The notes: generated by a model from the letters alone, not told the origin. A stretch of 64,000 nucleotides of DNA from Mesorhizobium sp. B4-1-3 (GCF_006439355.1 NZ_VFTG01000013.1:78086-142085), one strand, 5' to 3'. Shown: positions 17,033 through 26,018, numbered from the stretch's first letter. Numbers and translations: made by a program.

Positions 17033-18028
17033 CTATTCCGCCGGCGCGCCCGCCACGTTCTGGCGCGCGGCTTCGAACATGCGGCGCCGGGCGCGGAAGA
17101 CGCCCCATTGCTGGTCGACCAGCACGCCGATCAGGATCACGCCGCCCATCACCGCGAAATTGAGCGATGAGGGGATGCCTAGCAGGTTGACGAGGTTCTG
17201 AAGCTCTTGCAGCAGCACCGTGCCGAGGATCACGCCGACCAGCGAGCCCTCGCCGCCGCGCAGCGAGAAGCCGCCGAGCACGGCGGCCGCGATGGCGTAG
17301 AGCTCGTAGAACTGGCCGTGGCTCGCCGGCGAGATCGAGCGCGTATACATGGCGAAATAGATCGCCGACAGCGCCGTCAGCACGCCGCAGATGACATAGG
17401 CGGCGATGATCACCCGGCCGGTGCGGATGCCGGAATATTTCGCCGCCTCCTCATTCTTGCCGATGGCGTAGAGATAGCGGCCGAACACCGAGCGATGCAG
17501 CACCACCCACATGACGATGGCGATGACGATCAGCGCGATGAAGGAATTCGGCAAGCCGTAGGAGCGGCCCGCGGTCAGGAATTCGAGCGTCGGGAAATTC
17601 TGCCCGAAGGCGAAGCCCGCCGTGCCGTCGGCGGTATAGAATCGCGCCACGCCGCGATAGATCAGGAGGCCGCACAGCGTCACCACGAAGGGCTGCAATT
17701 TGAGCCGCGTGATCAGCCAGCCATGCACGAAGCCGATCGCGGCGCCGAGCGCGATGATCACCACGAAGGCCAGCGGCCAGTCCAATTCGCGCACCGCGAT
17801 GAAGTCGATGAACAGCGTGCCGAGCAGCGCGATCAGCGAACCGACCGACAATTCGATGCCGCCGGTGATGATGACGAAGGCTTGGCCGATCGACAGGATG
17901 CCGAACAGCGCGACCAGGTTGGAGGTGTTGGCGAGGTTGATCGCCGACAGGAAGCGCGGATTGATGGCCGTCACCACCGCGCCGACCACCAGGATCAGGA
18001 TCAGCAGGCCGAGATCTTTCTTGCTCAT
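17033..18028 (-). CDS. Sugar ABC transporter permease (RbsC type)
   Basis: A 331-residue permease of the CUT2 (ribose/xylose/galactose) class with eight or more hydrophobic segments and the family motifs GGIELSVGSLIAL, LQPFVVTLCG and GGFSLRGGEGS. It overlaps the upstream ATPase gene by 4 bp. It forms a transporter with the RbsA-type and RbsB-type genes upstream. The sugar is unknown; regulation is probably by the divergent LacI gene at 21299. Confidence 0.92.
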   Translation of the reverse strand: MSKKDLGLLILILVVGAVVTAINPRFLSAINLANTSNLVALFGILSIGQAFVIITGGIELSVGSLIALLGTLFIDFIAVRELDWPLAFVVIIALGAAIGFVHGWLITRLKLQPFVVTLCGLLIYRGVARFYTADGTAGFAFGQNFPTLEFLTAGRSYGLPNSFIALIVIAIVMWVVLHRSVFGRYLYAIGKNEEAAKYSGIRTGRVIIAAYVICGVLTALSAIYFAMYTRSISPASHGQFYELYAIAAAVLGGFSLRGGEGSLVGVILGTVLLQELQNLVNLLGIPSSLNFAVMGGVILIGVLVDQQWGVFRARRRMFEAARQNVAGAPAE

Positions 18029-19590
18029 TCAACTCCTCCCGCCGCCTGCAGCGATCTCGGCTTCTTGCCGACCGCCAGCAAGAGCACGTTCTCCTGGCTG
18101 AAATCGTCCTTGTCGAGGATGCCGGAGATCTGCCCCTCATGCATGACCGCGATGCGGTCCGACACGCCGATCACCTCTTCCATGTCGCTGGAGATCATCA
18201 GCACGGCAACGCCGGCGTCGGCCAGCGCCCGCATCAGTCCGTAGATCTCGGCCTTGGCGCCGATGTCGATGCCGCGCGTCGGCTCGTCCAGGATCATGAC
18301 CTTGGGGTTCATGGCCAGCCATTTGGCCAGGACCACCTTCTGCTGGTTGCCACCGGAGAGCGTTCCGGTGCGGGTCAAGACCGACGGCGCCTTGATGCCG
18401 AGGTTCTTCTTCTGCTTTTCGGCGGTCGTGAGCTCGGCGCCGGTCGAGACCAGCGAGCGCCTGGCATGCGCCGGCAGGTTGGGCAGCGTAATGTTCTGCG
18501 CGATCGAGAGATCGAGCAGTATGCCGGTGAGCTTGCGGTCCTCCGGCACCAGGAAGATGCCGTTCGCCACCGCGTCGGCGGCCGAGCCTACATGGAGCGG
18601 TTTGCTGTCGAGCGTGACGCTGCCGGCCAACCGCTCGTCGATGCCGAACAGCACACGGGCGAGCTCCGTGCGGCCGGAGCCGACCAGGCCCGCAAGGCCG
18701 AGGATCTCCGCGCGCCTCAATTCGAGGCTGACCGGCCTGTCCGGATAGGTGCTGGTGCGGATCGCTTCCGCCGACAGCGCAACGCTCCCCGGCGCGCGCG
18801 TGGCTTCGCCCGCCTTCTCGCGCTCCTTCAACATGCGGCCGATCATCAGCCTGACCATCTCGTCGTGGTTGATCCGGTCCTTCGCCAGTGTGCCGGCCAG
18901 CGTGCCGTCGCGCAGCACCACGACACGGTCGGCGACGCGCTCGATCTCATGCAGCCGGTGCGAGATGAAGATGACGCTGATGCCTTCGGCCTTCAGCCCC
19001 TTGATGACGTCGAGCAGCTTTTCGGTCTCGGCGATCGGCAGGCTGGAGGTCGGCTCATCGAGGATGACAAGGCGGGCCTTGATCGACAGCGCCTTGGCGA
19101 TCTCGACCATCTGTTGCTGGGCAAGCGACAGCGACGCGACCGGCGCATCGGCCGAGAAATTGGCGCCAACGCGCTTTAGCAGCGGCGCGACCATCTCGCG
19201 CAGCCTGGCGCGGTCGACCAGCCTCAGAGGGCCGGCGCGCAGCGGCTCGCGGCCGAAGAAGATGTTGGCGGCGACGTCGAGATTTTCGAAGAGGTTCAAT
19301 TCCTGGTGCACGAAGGCGATACCGGAGCCGATGCTCTGCTCGACGGTCAGCCCGTCATGCGCCGCGCCATCGACGGTGATGGTGCCGCTATCCGGCCGCG
19401 TCACGCCGCCGAGGATCTTCATCAGCGTCGATTTGCCAGCACCGTTTTCGCCGACAAGGCCGATGACCTCGCCGGACTTCACCTCCATGGAGAACCGGTC
19501 CAGGGCGATAACGCCCGGATAGGTCTTGCGCACGGCCTCCAGGCTCAGGAACGGAGCGGTGTCTGAGTGAGTGGTGTCGGTAGAGGTCAT
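18025..19590 (-). CDS. Sugar ABC transporter ATP-binding protein, double cassette (RbsA type)
   Basis: A 521-residue protein with two fused ABC cassettes. The first has Walker A GENGAGKS, ASLSLAQQQMVEIAKAL and LDEPTSSL; the second has the degenerate nucleotide-binding start GLVGSGRTEL, signature SGGNQQK and ILDEPTRGIDIG. This is the normal layout of CUT2 importers. ATG 19590 is preferred over an upstream GTG/ATG in frame because family alignments start near here; the ribosome-binding site is weak. Confidence 0.92.
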   Translation of the reverse strand: MTSTDTTHSDTAPFLSLEAVRKTYPGVIALDRFSMEVKSGEVIGLVGENGAGKSTLMKILGGVTRPDSGTITVDGAAHDGLTVEQSIGSGIAFVHQELNLFENLDVAANIFFGREPLRAGPLRLVDRARLREMVAPLLKRVGANFSADAPVASLSLAQQQMVEIAKALSIKARLVILDEPTSSLPIAETEKLLDVIKGLKAEGISVIFISHRLHEIERVADRVVVLRDGTLAGTLAKDRINHDEMVRLMIGRMLKEREKAGEATRAPGSVALSAEAIRTSTYPDRPVSLELRRAEILGLAGLVGSGRTELARVLFGIDERLAGSVTLDSKPLHVGSAADAVANGIFLVPEDRKLTGILLDLSIAQNITLPNLPAHARRSLVSTGAELTTAEKQKKNLGIKAPSVLTRTGTLSGGNQQKVVLAKWLAMNPKVMILDEPTRGIDIGAKAEIYGLMRALADAGVAVLMISSDMEEVIGVSDRIAVMHEGQISGILDKDDFSQENVLLLAVGKKPRSLQAAGGVE

Positions 19591-19666
19591 CGCGCCTAAA
19601 TTTACCGCACAGGGCAACAGCCGGTGGCCACAGACTGACGGGCCTTGGCGGGTCCGTCAATACGAA

Positions 19667-19697
19667 CGCCGGCTCAAGGCAAGCCCTTGAGCCGGCG
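19667..19697 (-). terminator. Intra-operon hairpin after the RbsB-type gene
   Basis: Perfect 13-bp arms CGCCGGCTCAAGG / CCTTGAGCCGGCG with a 5-nt loop, 15 bp after the binding-protein stop. It is placed like the hairpins after the two other binding-protein genes in the window. Confidence 0.7.
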
Positions 19698-19711
19698 CAA
19701 CCGTGCCGGGC

Positions 19712-20674
19712 TTACTTGCCCGCCATCGCCTTGAGGTTGGCGGCGTAGGCGTCGACGTCATCCTTGCCGATGATCTTGGTCGGGATGATGATCAGGTTGT
19801 TGGCCGGGATGCCAGACTTGTCGCCCTTGAGATAGGCCGCCATCAGCTTCATGCCCTGATAGGCCCATTCGAACGGCTGCTGCACCACGGTGGCTGCGAT
19901 GGTGCCTTCCTTGACGCCGCCCAGCGTGATCGGATCGTCGTCGAAGCCGACGACGGTGATCTGGCCGAGCTTGCCGGCGTCGCGCAGCGCTTCATAGATG
20001 CGCGGCGTGTTGTAGGAGTAGAAGCCGACCATGCAGTTGATGTCGGGGCTGGCGACCAGTGCGTCCTCGACATTCTTCTTGGCGCGCGCCTGGTCGATAT
20101 CGTCGCCGCGCACGTCGACCAGCTCGATCTTGCTGCCGGCGAGCCCGTCCTTCATGCCCTGGATGCGCTCCTTGGCGTTATCGGCGCCAAGCAGGCCGAC
20201 GAAGCCCAGGCACTTGCCGCCGTTGGGCATCGCCTTCTTGGCGATCTCGGCCGCCTGCTTGCCGGCATCCACGTTGGACGAGCCGATATAGGCGACGCGC
20301 TTGGTTTGCGGCGCATCGGAGTCGGTGGTGAACAGCGCGGTTTCCGAGGCGATCTTGTTCAGCCCGTCGGTCGAGGTCTTGGGATCGACGGCCGAGACCA
20401 TGATGCCCTTGACGCCCGCCGTCACCAGATCGTCCATCAACCGCTGCTGGATAGCGACCGAGGACTGTTCCGGATATTTGAGCTCGAGATTGTAGTCGGG
20501 CAATTCGCCCTGCGCCTTCTTCACACCGGCTTCCGCCGCCTTCCAGAAGTCTGACGCACCGTTGACGACGAAGGCCAGCGTCGGCTTGTCGTCGGCGCGG
20601 GTAACCGCCGTGGCTGCGAGCCCGATGAGCAGGGCCGCCGTGGCGACAGATGCATTGCGGATCATGGATTTCAT
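19712..20674 (-). CDS. Sugar ABC transporter substrate-binding protein (RbsB type)
   Basis: A 320-residue periplasmic binding protein (Peripla_BP_4). It has a signal peptide ending near AATAVTRA (residue 27), then the mature start DDKPTLAFVVNGASDFWKAA. Ligand-site-like stretches include VSAVDPKTS, GFVGLLGADNAKER and VVGFDDDPITL. It is the first gene of the CUT2 operon. The 624-bp region upstream separates it from the divergent LacI gene. The ligand is unknown. Confidence 0.92.
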   Translation of the reverse strand: MKSMIRNASVATAALLIGLAATAVTRADDKPTLAFVVNGASDFWKAAEAGVKKAQGELPDYNLELKYPEQSSVAIQQRLMDDLVTAGVKGIMVSAVDPKTSTDGLNKIASETALFTTDSDAPQTKRVAYIGSSNVDAGKQAAEIAKKAMPNGGKCLGFVGLLGADNAKERIQGMKDGLAGSKIELVDVRGDDIDQARAKKNVEDALVASPDINCMVGFYSYNTPRIYEALRDAGKLGQITVVGFDDDPITLGGVKEGTIAATVVQQPFEWAYQGMKLMAAYLKGDKSGIPANNLIIIPTKIIGKDDVDAYAANLKAMAGK

Positions 20675-20925
20675 AGTTCAACCTCCCTTGTAGAACTTGC
20701 CTTGTAGAACTCGTTGCCGATGTCTCGGCTGCGGCCCGGACAACCCTCCTCCTCAAGGGTACGGCGAAGCTCCGCCGACTTAAGAACAGTGCCGATCCGG
20801 CCGCGATGGGGACACTAGACACTCACGTGGCGTTCGTAAATAGTCCGATTTGTCTGACATTTTCGTGAGAATGGACGCGAGCCCAGACCGGCGAGGCCGC
20901 CGGGTTTCGAGCGAGCTTCCCTCGC

Positions 20926-20967
20926 ACTCGCCGTCACCGCACGGAAGCCCGTGCGGTGACGGCGAGT
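20926..20967. repeat. Isolated perfect hairpin with 19-bp arms
   Basis: ACTCGCCGTCACCGCACGG (20926-20944), loop AAGC, then the exact reverse complement (20949-20967). It lies in the 624-bp gap between the divergent sugar-transporter operon and its LacI gene. There is no T run on either side, so it is not a standard terminator. Confidence 0.75.
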
Positions 20968-20988
20968 TAACGGTAGAACGCTAACGGC

Positions 20989-21007
20989 TATTAGTAAAGA
21001 GTATTAG
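20989..21007 (+). promoter_or_regulatory. Two TATTAG half-sites in direct repeat
   Basis: TATTAG occurs at 20989 and 21002, 13 bp apart. Each equals one arm of the palindrome at 21196, so these may be extra operator half-sites for the same regulator. Confidence 0.35.
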
Positions 21008-21195
21008 TTATGGGACCAAGGCGCGCGCTCTCGAAGTGGAGGAGACGCTGGTCAGAAGACGCGCCGGGAGTGAGAAAGCGAGCGCGGCGGCGGTTTGTGG
21101 CCCCATGGAGAACACGGGAATTATCAGCATTGCTGACCTTCCCTGACCGGTTTCGTCGCGAAGCAGCGCAGCCGGCGATTTGCATGTCGCGCTTG

Positions 21196-21209
21196 CTAAT
21201 ATATATTAG
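21196..21209. promoter_or_regulatory. Candidate LacI-family operator CTAATATATATTAG
   Basis: A perfect 14-bp palindrome, 90 bp upstream of the LacI-family start. The even-centred symmetry is normal for this family. It probably mediates autoregulation and/or control of the divergent sugar ABC operon. The rest of the 20675-21298 gap has no convincing gene. Confidence 0.45.
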
Positions 21210-21298
21210 TCAGCCGCAATCTCGATAAACGCACCGGCCTCGGCCATCTTGCCGTCGCCGTCGGCTTTGCTTAGAGCCGGCTGGGTTGGGAAACGACT

Positions 21299-22411
21299 AT
21301 GAGCGAACCGACAGAACTCAGCGATCCTCCCGGAGCTTCCAGGCGCCGCAAGCCGGCCGTCAAGCCGAAGGGGCGCGTTACCATGACCGACATCGCGCGC
21401 GCCGCCGGCTGCTCGCAGGCGACGGTGTCGTTCGTGCTCAACAATTCGCCGGGCATCAGGCTGTCGCAGCAGACGCGCGACCGGGTGATCGAGGCGGCCC
21501 GGGCGCTGGGCTATTCGCCGCCGGTGTTCTCGGCGCTCCGGCCGCCGGTGACGCCGTTCGAAGGGTTGGACGGCGTCATCGGCTTCGCCGTCGACCAGCT
21601 CGCCACCAGCCCTGAGGCGGTGGTCGCGATCGAGGGCGCGCGGCAGGCCTCGTGGAACGCCGGCAACGTGCTTCTGGTGGCGCAGACCATGGGCGATGCG
21701 ATGATGGAGGCGCGCGCGATTTCGGCCCTGACGAGGCGGGGCATCTCGGCGCTGATCTACATGACCATCTTTACCCGCGAGATCACGGCGCCGGATTTCC
21801 TCTACAGCCTGGACATCCCGGTCATCCTGCTCAACTGCTACACCGCCGACTATGCCTTCCCGGCCGTGGTTCCCTCCGAGATCGCCGGCGGCCAGAGCGC
21901 GACAAGGCATCTGATCGCGCATGGCCATCGCCGCATCGCCACCATCACCGGCGAGCCGTGGATGCAGGCCGCGCAGGATCGGCTCAAAGGCTACCGCCGT
22001 GCTCTGGCCACCGCGGACATTCCCTTCGATCCGGAGCTGGTGGTCGAGGGCGACTGGTCGGCCAGCGCGGGCTATGCCGCGACGGTGAGGCTGCTCGGGC
22101 TCAAGGAGCGGCCCACCGCCATCTTCTGCCAGAACGACCGCACCGCGATCGGCTGCTACGAGGCGCTGAAGGAAGCCGGCCTGCATATCCCGCAGGACAT
22201 CTCCGTAGTCGGCTATGACGACGAGGAGATCGCCCGCCATCTCTTCCCACCGCTGACCACTTCGATCCTGCCGCATCTGGCGATGGGTCAATGGGCGATC
22301 GAGCAGCTCGAGACGCCGCCGACGCCCGGCCGCGGCCGCTATTCCATCACCAAGCTGGAGTGCCCGCTGGTAGAGCGGGAGTCGGTCGCCACCGTGAAAT
22401 CGCCTACATAA
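21299..22411 (+). CDS. LacI-family transcriptional regulator
   Basis: A 370-residue repressor. After a basic extension of about 25 residues, the HTH and hinge read VTMTDIARAAGCSQATVSFVLNNSPG ... RVIEAARALGYSP when pieced together, followed by a periplasmic-binding-protein-like ligand domain ending in SVVGYDDEEIARHLFPPLTT. It is divergent from the RbsBAC-type operon and is the likely regulator of it. The ligand should be the transported sugar. Confidence 0.9.
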   Translation: MSEPTELSDPPGASRRRKPAVKPKGRVTMTDIARAAGCSQATVSFVLNNSPGIRLSQQTRDRVIEAARALGYSPPVFSALRPPVTPFEGLDGVIGFAVDQLATSPEAVVAIEGARQASWNAGNVLLVAQTMGDAMMEARAISALTRRGISALIYMTIFTREITAPDFLYSLDIPVILLNCYTADYAFPAVVPSEIAGGQSATRHLIAHGHRRIATITGEPWMQAAQDRLKGYRRALATADIPFDPELVVEGDWSASAGYAATVRLLGLKERPTAIFCQNDRTAIGCYEALKEAGLHIPQDISVVGYDDEEIARHLFPPLTTSILPHLAMGQWAIEQLETPPTPGRGRYSITKLECPLVERESVATVKSPT

Positions 22412-22518
22412 AGCACCGCCCCAGTCAGGTTACCTTCGCTGCCGATGTTGCAAATCGCACAGCGCCTATGCAGCGGATGCGCAGCCGTTTAGCTTACGCT
22501 CATGAGTGGGAGGCTTCG

Positions 22519-23319
22519 ATGACGTCCACCTTCACCGTCCATGCAGCATCCGGCTACGAGCAACTGATGGGACGCTGGAGCCGCAGGCTCGCGCCGAAAT
22601 TCATCGACTTTGCCGGCCTGCGCGGCGGCGAGAAGATCCTCGACGTCGGCTGCGGCACCGGCAGCCTGACCTTCGAGCTGGCGAAATCCGGTGACCTCGC
22701 CGAGATCCATGCCATCGACTTCTCGCCGGTTTTCGTTATGGCGGCGAAGGAGAGGAACACCGATCCGCGTGTCACCATCAGCCAGGCGGACGCCACCGCG
22801 CTGCCGTTCCCGGACAATGCGTTCGACCGGGCATTGGCGCTGCTGGTGCTGCACTTCGTGCCGGAGGCGGCCAAGGCGGTGGCCGAGATGCGCCGCGTGG
22901 TGCGGCCGGGCGGCGTGGTCGCGGCGGTGGTCTGGGATCATTACGGCGGCATGGCCGGCATGCGCATGATGATCGACACCATCGCGGCGCTCAGTGAAAG
23001 CGGGCGCCAGATGCGCAGCCGCTATTGCTTCCAGCCGATGATGCAGCCGGGCGAGATGAAACGGACCTTTGTCGAGCAGGGTCTCGTCGACGTCACCGAA
23101 GCCGAGCTGATGATCCGGATGGACTACTCGGATTTCGACGACCTCTGGGCACCGATCGGCGCCGGAGAAGGCCCGCTCGGCAGATACATGACCACGCTGG
23201 ACGCGGCCGAGCAGAAGCGCGTCGAGGCCGCCGTGCGCGATGCCTATCAGGCCGGCAGGCCCGACGGCGCGCGATCCTTCGCCAATGTCGCCTGGGCCTG
23301 CCGCGGCACCGTGCCTTGA
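22519..23319 (+). CDS. Class I SAM-dependent methyltransferase
   Basis: A 266-residue methyltransferase with the SAM-binding motif ILDVGCGTGSLTFEL and a UbiE-like fold (Methyltransf_11). ATG 22519 was chosen because GGGAGG lies 6 bp upstream. The target is unknown. It stands alone between a LacI gene and a convergent WYL regulator. Confidence 0.85.
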   Translation: MTSTFTVHAASGYEQLMGRWSRRLAPKFIDFAGLRGGEKILDVGCGTGSLTFELAKSGDLAEIHAIDFSPVFVMAAKERNTDPRVTISQADATALPFPDNAFDRALALLVLHFVPEAAKAVAEMRRVVRPGGVVAAVVWDHYGGMAGMRMMIDTIAALSESGRQMRSRYCFQPMMQPGEMKRTFVEQGLVDVTEAELMIRMDYSDFDDLWAPIGAGEGPLGRYMTTLDAAEQKRVEAAVRDAYQAGRPDGARSFANVAWACRGTVP

Positions 23320-23361
23320 CGTTCACGTCGAGCGTGCAGGATCGCTGAGCCTGGCATCGCG

Positions 23362-24066
23362 TCAATTGCCGGCGGCGACCGCGGCGTTGATCTCCCAGCC
23401 GTCGACCCAGACCTGCCGCAGCCGGTCGCCCTCGCCTTTGAACCACAGGCCCGCCGGCCGGCAGTCCTCGATGCGTTCGCTGCGGAAATTGCGGATGGCC
23501 CGGCGCAACTCGCACCAGGCGACGATGTTGGCGGTCTCGGCATAATAGATCAGCGCGACCGGGCGGATGATGCGGTTCGTCGCCCGCCCCGCTTCGTCGC
23601 GATAGGAGAGGCTTAGCTTCTCCTCGTCGCGGATGGCGCGGCGGACCAGCGCGAGGTCGACGGCGGAAGCGGTAGGGGCGGCAAAACCCCAGGCGTGCAG
23701 CGCATTGGCATCCAGGGTCTGCCGCAAGGGCGGCGGCACCGCGCCGGCGATCTTGGCTCCGACGCGTTTTGCCGCCTGCTTGAGCTCGTCGTCGCCGGTG
23801 CGTTCGAGCAGCGCCAAGGACAGCACGATCGCTTCCATTTCCTCGATGGAAAACATCAGCGGAGGCAAGTCGAAGCCGGGCCGCAGGATATAGCCGATGC
23901 CGCGCTCGCCCTCGATCGGCACGCGCATCGCCTGAAGCGCCGCAATGTCGCGATAGACCGAGCGCACGGTCACCTCCAGCCGCTCTGCGATCGTCGCCGC
24001 CGTCACCGGTTTCCTGGCCAGACGCAGGATCTGGATGATCTCGAACAGGCGCGAGGCCTTGCGCAT
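23362..24066 (-). CDS. YafY-type HTH/WYL-domain transcriptional regulator
   Basis: A 234-residue regulator: N-terminal winged HTH (RLFEIIQILRLARKPVTAA, then VTVRSVYRDIAAL), and a C-terminal WYL domain recognisable from LIYYAETANIVAWCELR and NFRSERIEDC. ATG 24066 follows AGGTGGAAAA. It is divergent from a LysE exporter; the gap carries a perfect 8-8-8 palindrome, so it probably regulates itself and the exporter. Ligands of such proteins are mostly unknown. Confidence 0.88.
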   Translation of the reverse strand: MRKASRLFEIIQILRLARKPVTAATIAERLEVTVRSVYRDIAALQAMRVPIEGERGIGYILRPGFDLPPLMFSIEEMEAIVLSLALLERTGDDELKQAAKRVGAKIAGAVPPPLRQTLDANALHAWGFAAPTASAVDLALVRRAIRDEEKLSLSYRDEAGRATNRIIRPVALIYYAETANIVAWCELRRAIRNFRSERIEDCRPAGLWFKGEGDRLRQVWVDGWEINAAVAAGN

Positions 24067-24086
24067 TTTTCCACCTGAACGAAACG

Positions 24087-24110
24087 CAACTGACACATCC
24101 CCGTCAGTTG
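24087..24110. promoter_or_regulatory. Candidate operator CAACTGAC-N8-GTCAGTTG
   Basis: Perfect 8-bp inverted arms separated by ACATCCCC, 20 bp upstream of the WYL regulator start and 84 bp upstream of lysE. A third copy of CAACTGACA lies at 24186-24194, running into the lysE start codon. Symmetry and position fit the WYL regulator. Confidence 0.6.
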
Positions 24111-24193
24111 GCGTGACCTATATGAGCGGCCTACGCGCTTCAAAAATCAAGAGATTCCTTTTCGTCCTGCGAGCGAGGCGACAGGCAACTGAC

Positions 24194-24829
24194 ATGAGCT
24201 ATGCCGAAAACCTCTGGCTGTTCTTCGTGCTTCTGTTCGGCATCATCGCCGTTCCGGGCATGGACATGCTGTTCGTGCTGGCCAATGCGCTGACCGGCGG
24301 CAGCCATCGGGGTCTGGCGGCGACCGCCGGCATCATGCTGGGCGGCGCGGTGCACACGCTGAACGGAGCGATCGACGTCGGGTTGCTCATGCATTTCGTG
24401 CCGGTGCTGTTCACGCCGCTGCTGGTCGCCGGCGCCGCCTATATGGCCTATATCGGCATTTCGCTGATGCGCAGCTCGATCACCGTCGGCGATGACGGGC
24501 CCGCGGGCAGCCGCTCGGCCTGGAAGGCGTTCCGCCGAGGCCTTGTCACCTGCCTGATCAATCCCAAGGCCTATCTCTTCATCCTTGCCGTCTATCCGCA
24601 ATTCCTGAAGCCGGCTTACGGCCCGATCTGGATGCAGGCGACCATCATGGGATTGCTGACGGTCGCCACGCAGGCGGCGATCTATGGCGGGCTCGCCGTC
24701 ACCGCCGGCCGCAGCCGGGGGCTGCTGGTCGACAATCCGAGAGCGACCATCCTGGCCGGGCGCGGCGCCGGGCTGCTTTTGTTTGCCGTTTCGATATTCA
24801 CGGCCTGGGAAGGCTTGAGGGCGGCGTGA
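24194..24829 (+). CDS. LysE/RhtB-family amino acid exporter
   Basis: A 211-residue inner-membrane protein with about six helices. The N-terminal GIIAVPGMDMLFVLANALTGG stretch and the GLVTCLINPKAYLF-type motif are typical of the LysE/RhtB family, which exports amino acids or homoserine lactones. ATG 24194 fits the family start; a frame open upstream to 24035 is not likely to be coding. Likely controlled by the divergent WYL regulator. Substrate unknown. Confidence 0.88.
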   Translation: MSYAENLWLFFVLLFGIIAVPGMDMLFVLANALTGGSHRGLAATAGIMLGGAVHTLNGAIDVGLLMHFVPVLFTPLLVAGAAYMAYIGISLMRSSITVGDDGPAGSRSAWKAFRRGLVTCLINPKAYLFILAVYPQFLKPAYGPIWMQATIMGLLTVATQAAIYGGLAVTAGRSRGLLVDNPRATILAGRGAGLLLFAVSIFTAWEGLRAA

Positions 24830-24840
24830 CCGCCGCCCTC
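24817..24840. terminator. Hairpin spanning the lysE stop codon
   Basis: GAGGGCGGCG-TGAC-CGCCGCCCTC, perfect 10-bp arms with the lysE TGA in the loop. It lies between convergent lysE and the DAHP synthase gene and may end transcripts from both sides. Confidence 0.6.
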
Positions 24841-24850
24841 TCCATCCGGC

Positions 24851-25942
24851 TTATGCCGCGCCCTGACGGGTCGCAAGCATTTCGCGCTTGACCGACCGGC
24901 GCCATTCGGCGGCGCCGGCAAGGCCGTGCAGCACGGTCTCGGTGGTCGCCCAGTCGATGCAGCCGTCAGTGATGCTCTGGCCGTAGACGAGCGGCTTGCC
25001 GGGCACAACGTCCTGGCGGCCGGCGACGAGGTTGCTCTCGATCATGACGCCGATGATGCGCTCGTCGCCCGCCGCGACCTGGCCCGCCACATCATGCGCG
25101 ACCTTGGGCTGGTTCTCCGGCTTCTTGGCGCTGTTGGCATGGCTGACATCGATCATCAGCCGCGGCGTCACACCGATGCGGCCGAGCTCGGCGGCGGCGG
25201 CGTCGACGCTCGCGGCATCGTAATTCGGCTGAATGCCGCCGCGCAGAATGACATGGCAGTCCTCATTGCCGGTGGTCGCGGCGATCGCGCTGCGGCCGCC
25301 CTTGGTGACCGCCATGAAATGGTGCGGCTGAGCAGCCGACTTCACCGCTTCGCCGGCGATCCTGAGATTGCCGTCGGTGCCGTTTTTGAAGCCGACCGGG
25401 CAGGACAGACCCGAGGCCAGTTCGCGATGGATCTGGCTCTCGGTGGTGCGCGCGCCGATGGCGCCCCAGGCGACGAGGTCGGCGATGTATTGCGGCGTTG
25501 TCATGTCGAGGAATTCGGTCGCCGCCGGCAGGCCGAGATTGTTGACGGCCGACAAAACGTTGCGCGCCATGCGCAAGCCCTTGTCGATGTTGAAGCTGCC
25601 GTCGAGGTCGGGATCGTTGATCAAACCCTTCCAGCCGACCGTGGTGCGCGGCTTCTCAAAATAGACGCGCATGACGATCTCGAGCCGGTCTGCCAGGGCC
25701 TCGCGCAGCGCCGCCAGACGGCTGGCGTAGTCCACGGCGGCGACCGGATCGTGGATGGAACAAGGGCCGACGATGACCACCAGTCGATCGTCGGCCCCGG
25801 TCAGGATGGAATGGATGGCGTTGCGCGAGGCGGCAACGGTGCGCGTCGCCGTGAGCGAGCGCGGTATCTCGCGCATCACCTCGTCCGGCGTGCTCAGGAC
25901 TTTGAGTTCCTTGACCCGAAGGTCGTCTGTGGTGGTCAACAC
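24851..25942 (-). CDS. aroG: 3-deoxy-7-phosphoheptulonate synthase, class I (AroG/AroF type)
   Basis: A 363-residue DAHP synthase, the first enzyme of the shikimate pathway, joining PEP and erythrose 4-phosphate. Family motifs are VIVGPCSIHDP, FEKPRTTVGWKGLINDP, GARTTESQIHRELASG, CHVILRGG and MIDVSHANSAKKP. The start is GTG 25942, with AGGAG 9 bp upstream. That AGGAG can pair with CTCCT at 25961-25965 in a small stem. Expression is very likely controlled by the attenuator at 25982-26108, so control would be by charged Phe, Trp and Tyr tRNAs. The symbol is by class; which aromatic acid inhibits the enzyme cannot be told. Confidence 0.93.
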   Translation of the reverse strand: MLTTTDDLRVKELKVLSTPDEVMREIPRSLTATRTVAASRNAIHSILTGADDRLVVIVGPCSIHDPVAAVDYASRLAALREALADRLEIVMRVYFEKPRTTVGWKGLINDPDLDGSFNIDKGLRMARNVLSAVNNLGLPAATEFLDMTTPQYIADLVAWGAIGARTTESQIHRELASGLSCPVGFKNGTDGNLRIAGEAVKSAAQPHHFMAVTKGGRSAIAATTGNEDCHVILRGGIQPNYDAASVDAAAAELGRIGVTPRLMIDVSHANSAKKPENQPKVAHDVAGQVAAGDERIIGVMIESNLVAGRQDVVPGKPLVYGQSITDGCIDWATTETVLHGLAGAAEWRRSVKREMLATRQGAA

Positions 25943-25981
25943 GGCTTTCTGCTCCTGGTTAGGAGACCTGCCGGCTGAAAC

Positions 25982-26007
25982 AAAAAAGCCGCCAGGTCTG
26001 GCGGCTT
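25982..26007 (-). terminator. Attenuator terminator upstream of aroG
   Basis: On the minus strand, AAGCCGCCAG-AC-CTGGCGGCTT followed by six T in all. This is a textbook intrinsic terminator, but it sits 40 bp upstream of the aroG start, in its leader. Its 5' arm (GCCGCCAG, 25998-26005) is also complementary to CTGGCGGC at 26053-26060 inside the leader ORF. Confidence 0.88.
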
Positions 26008-26018
26008 GTCGGATTTTT

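Noticed and set aside
21010..21228. Open frame of 72 codons on the plus strand in the gap before the LacI gene
   Set aside because: Very basic composition, no domain, no ribosome-binding site, and it overlaps candidate operators and an equally poor frame on the other strand.
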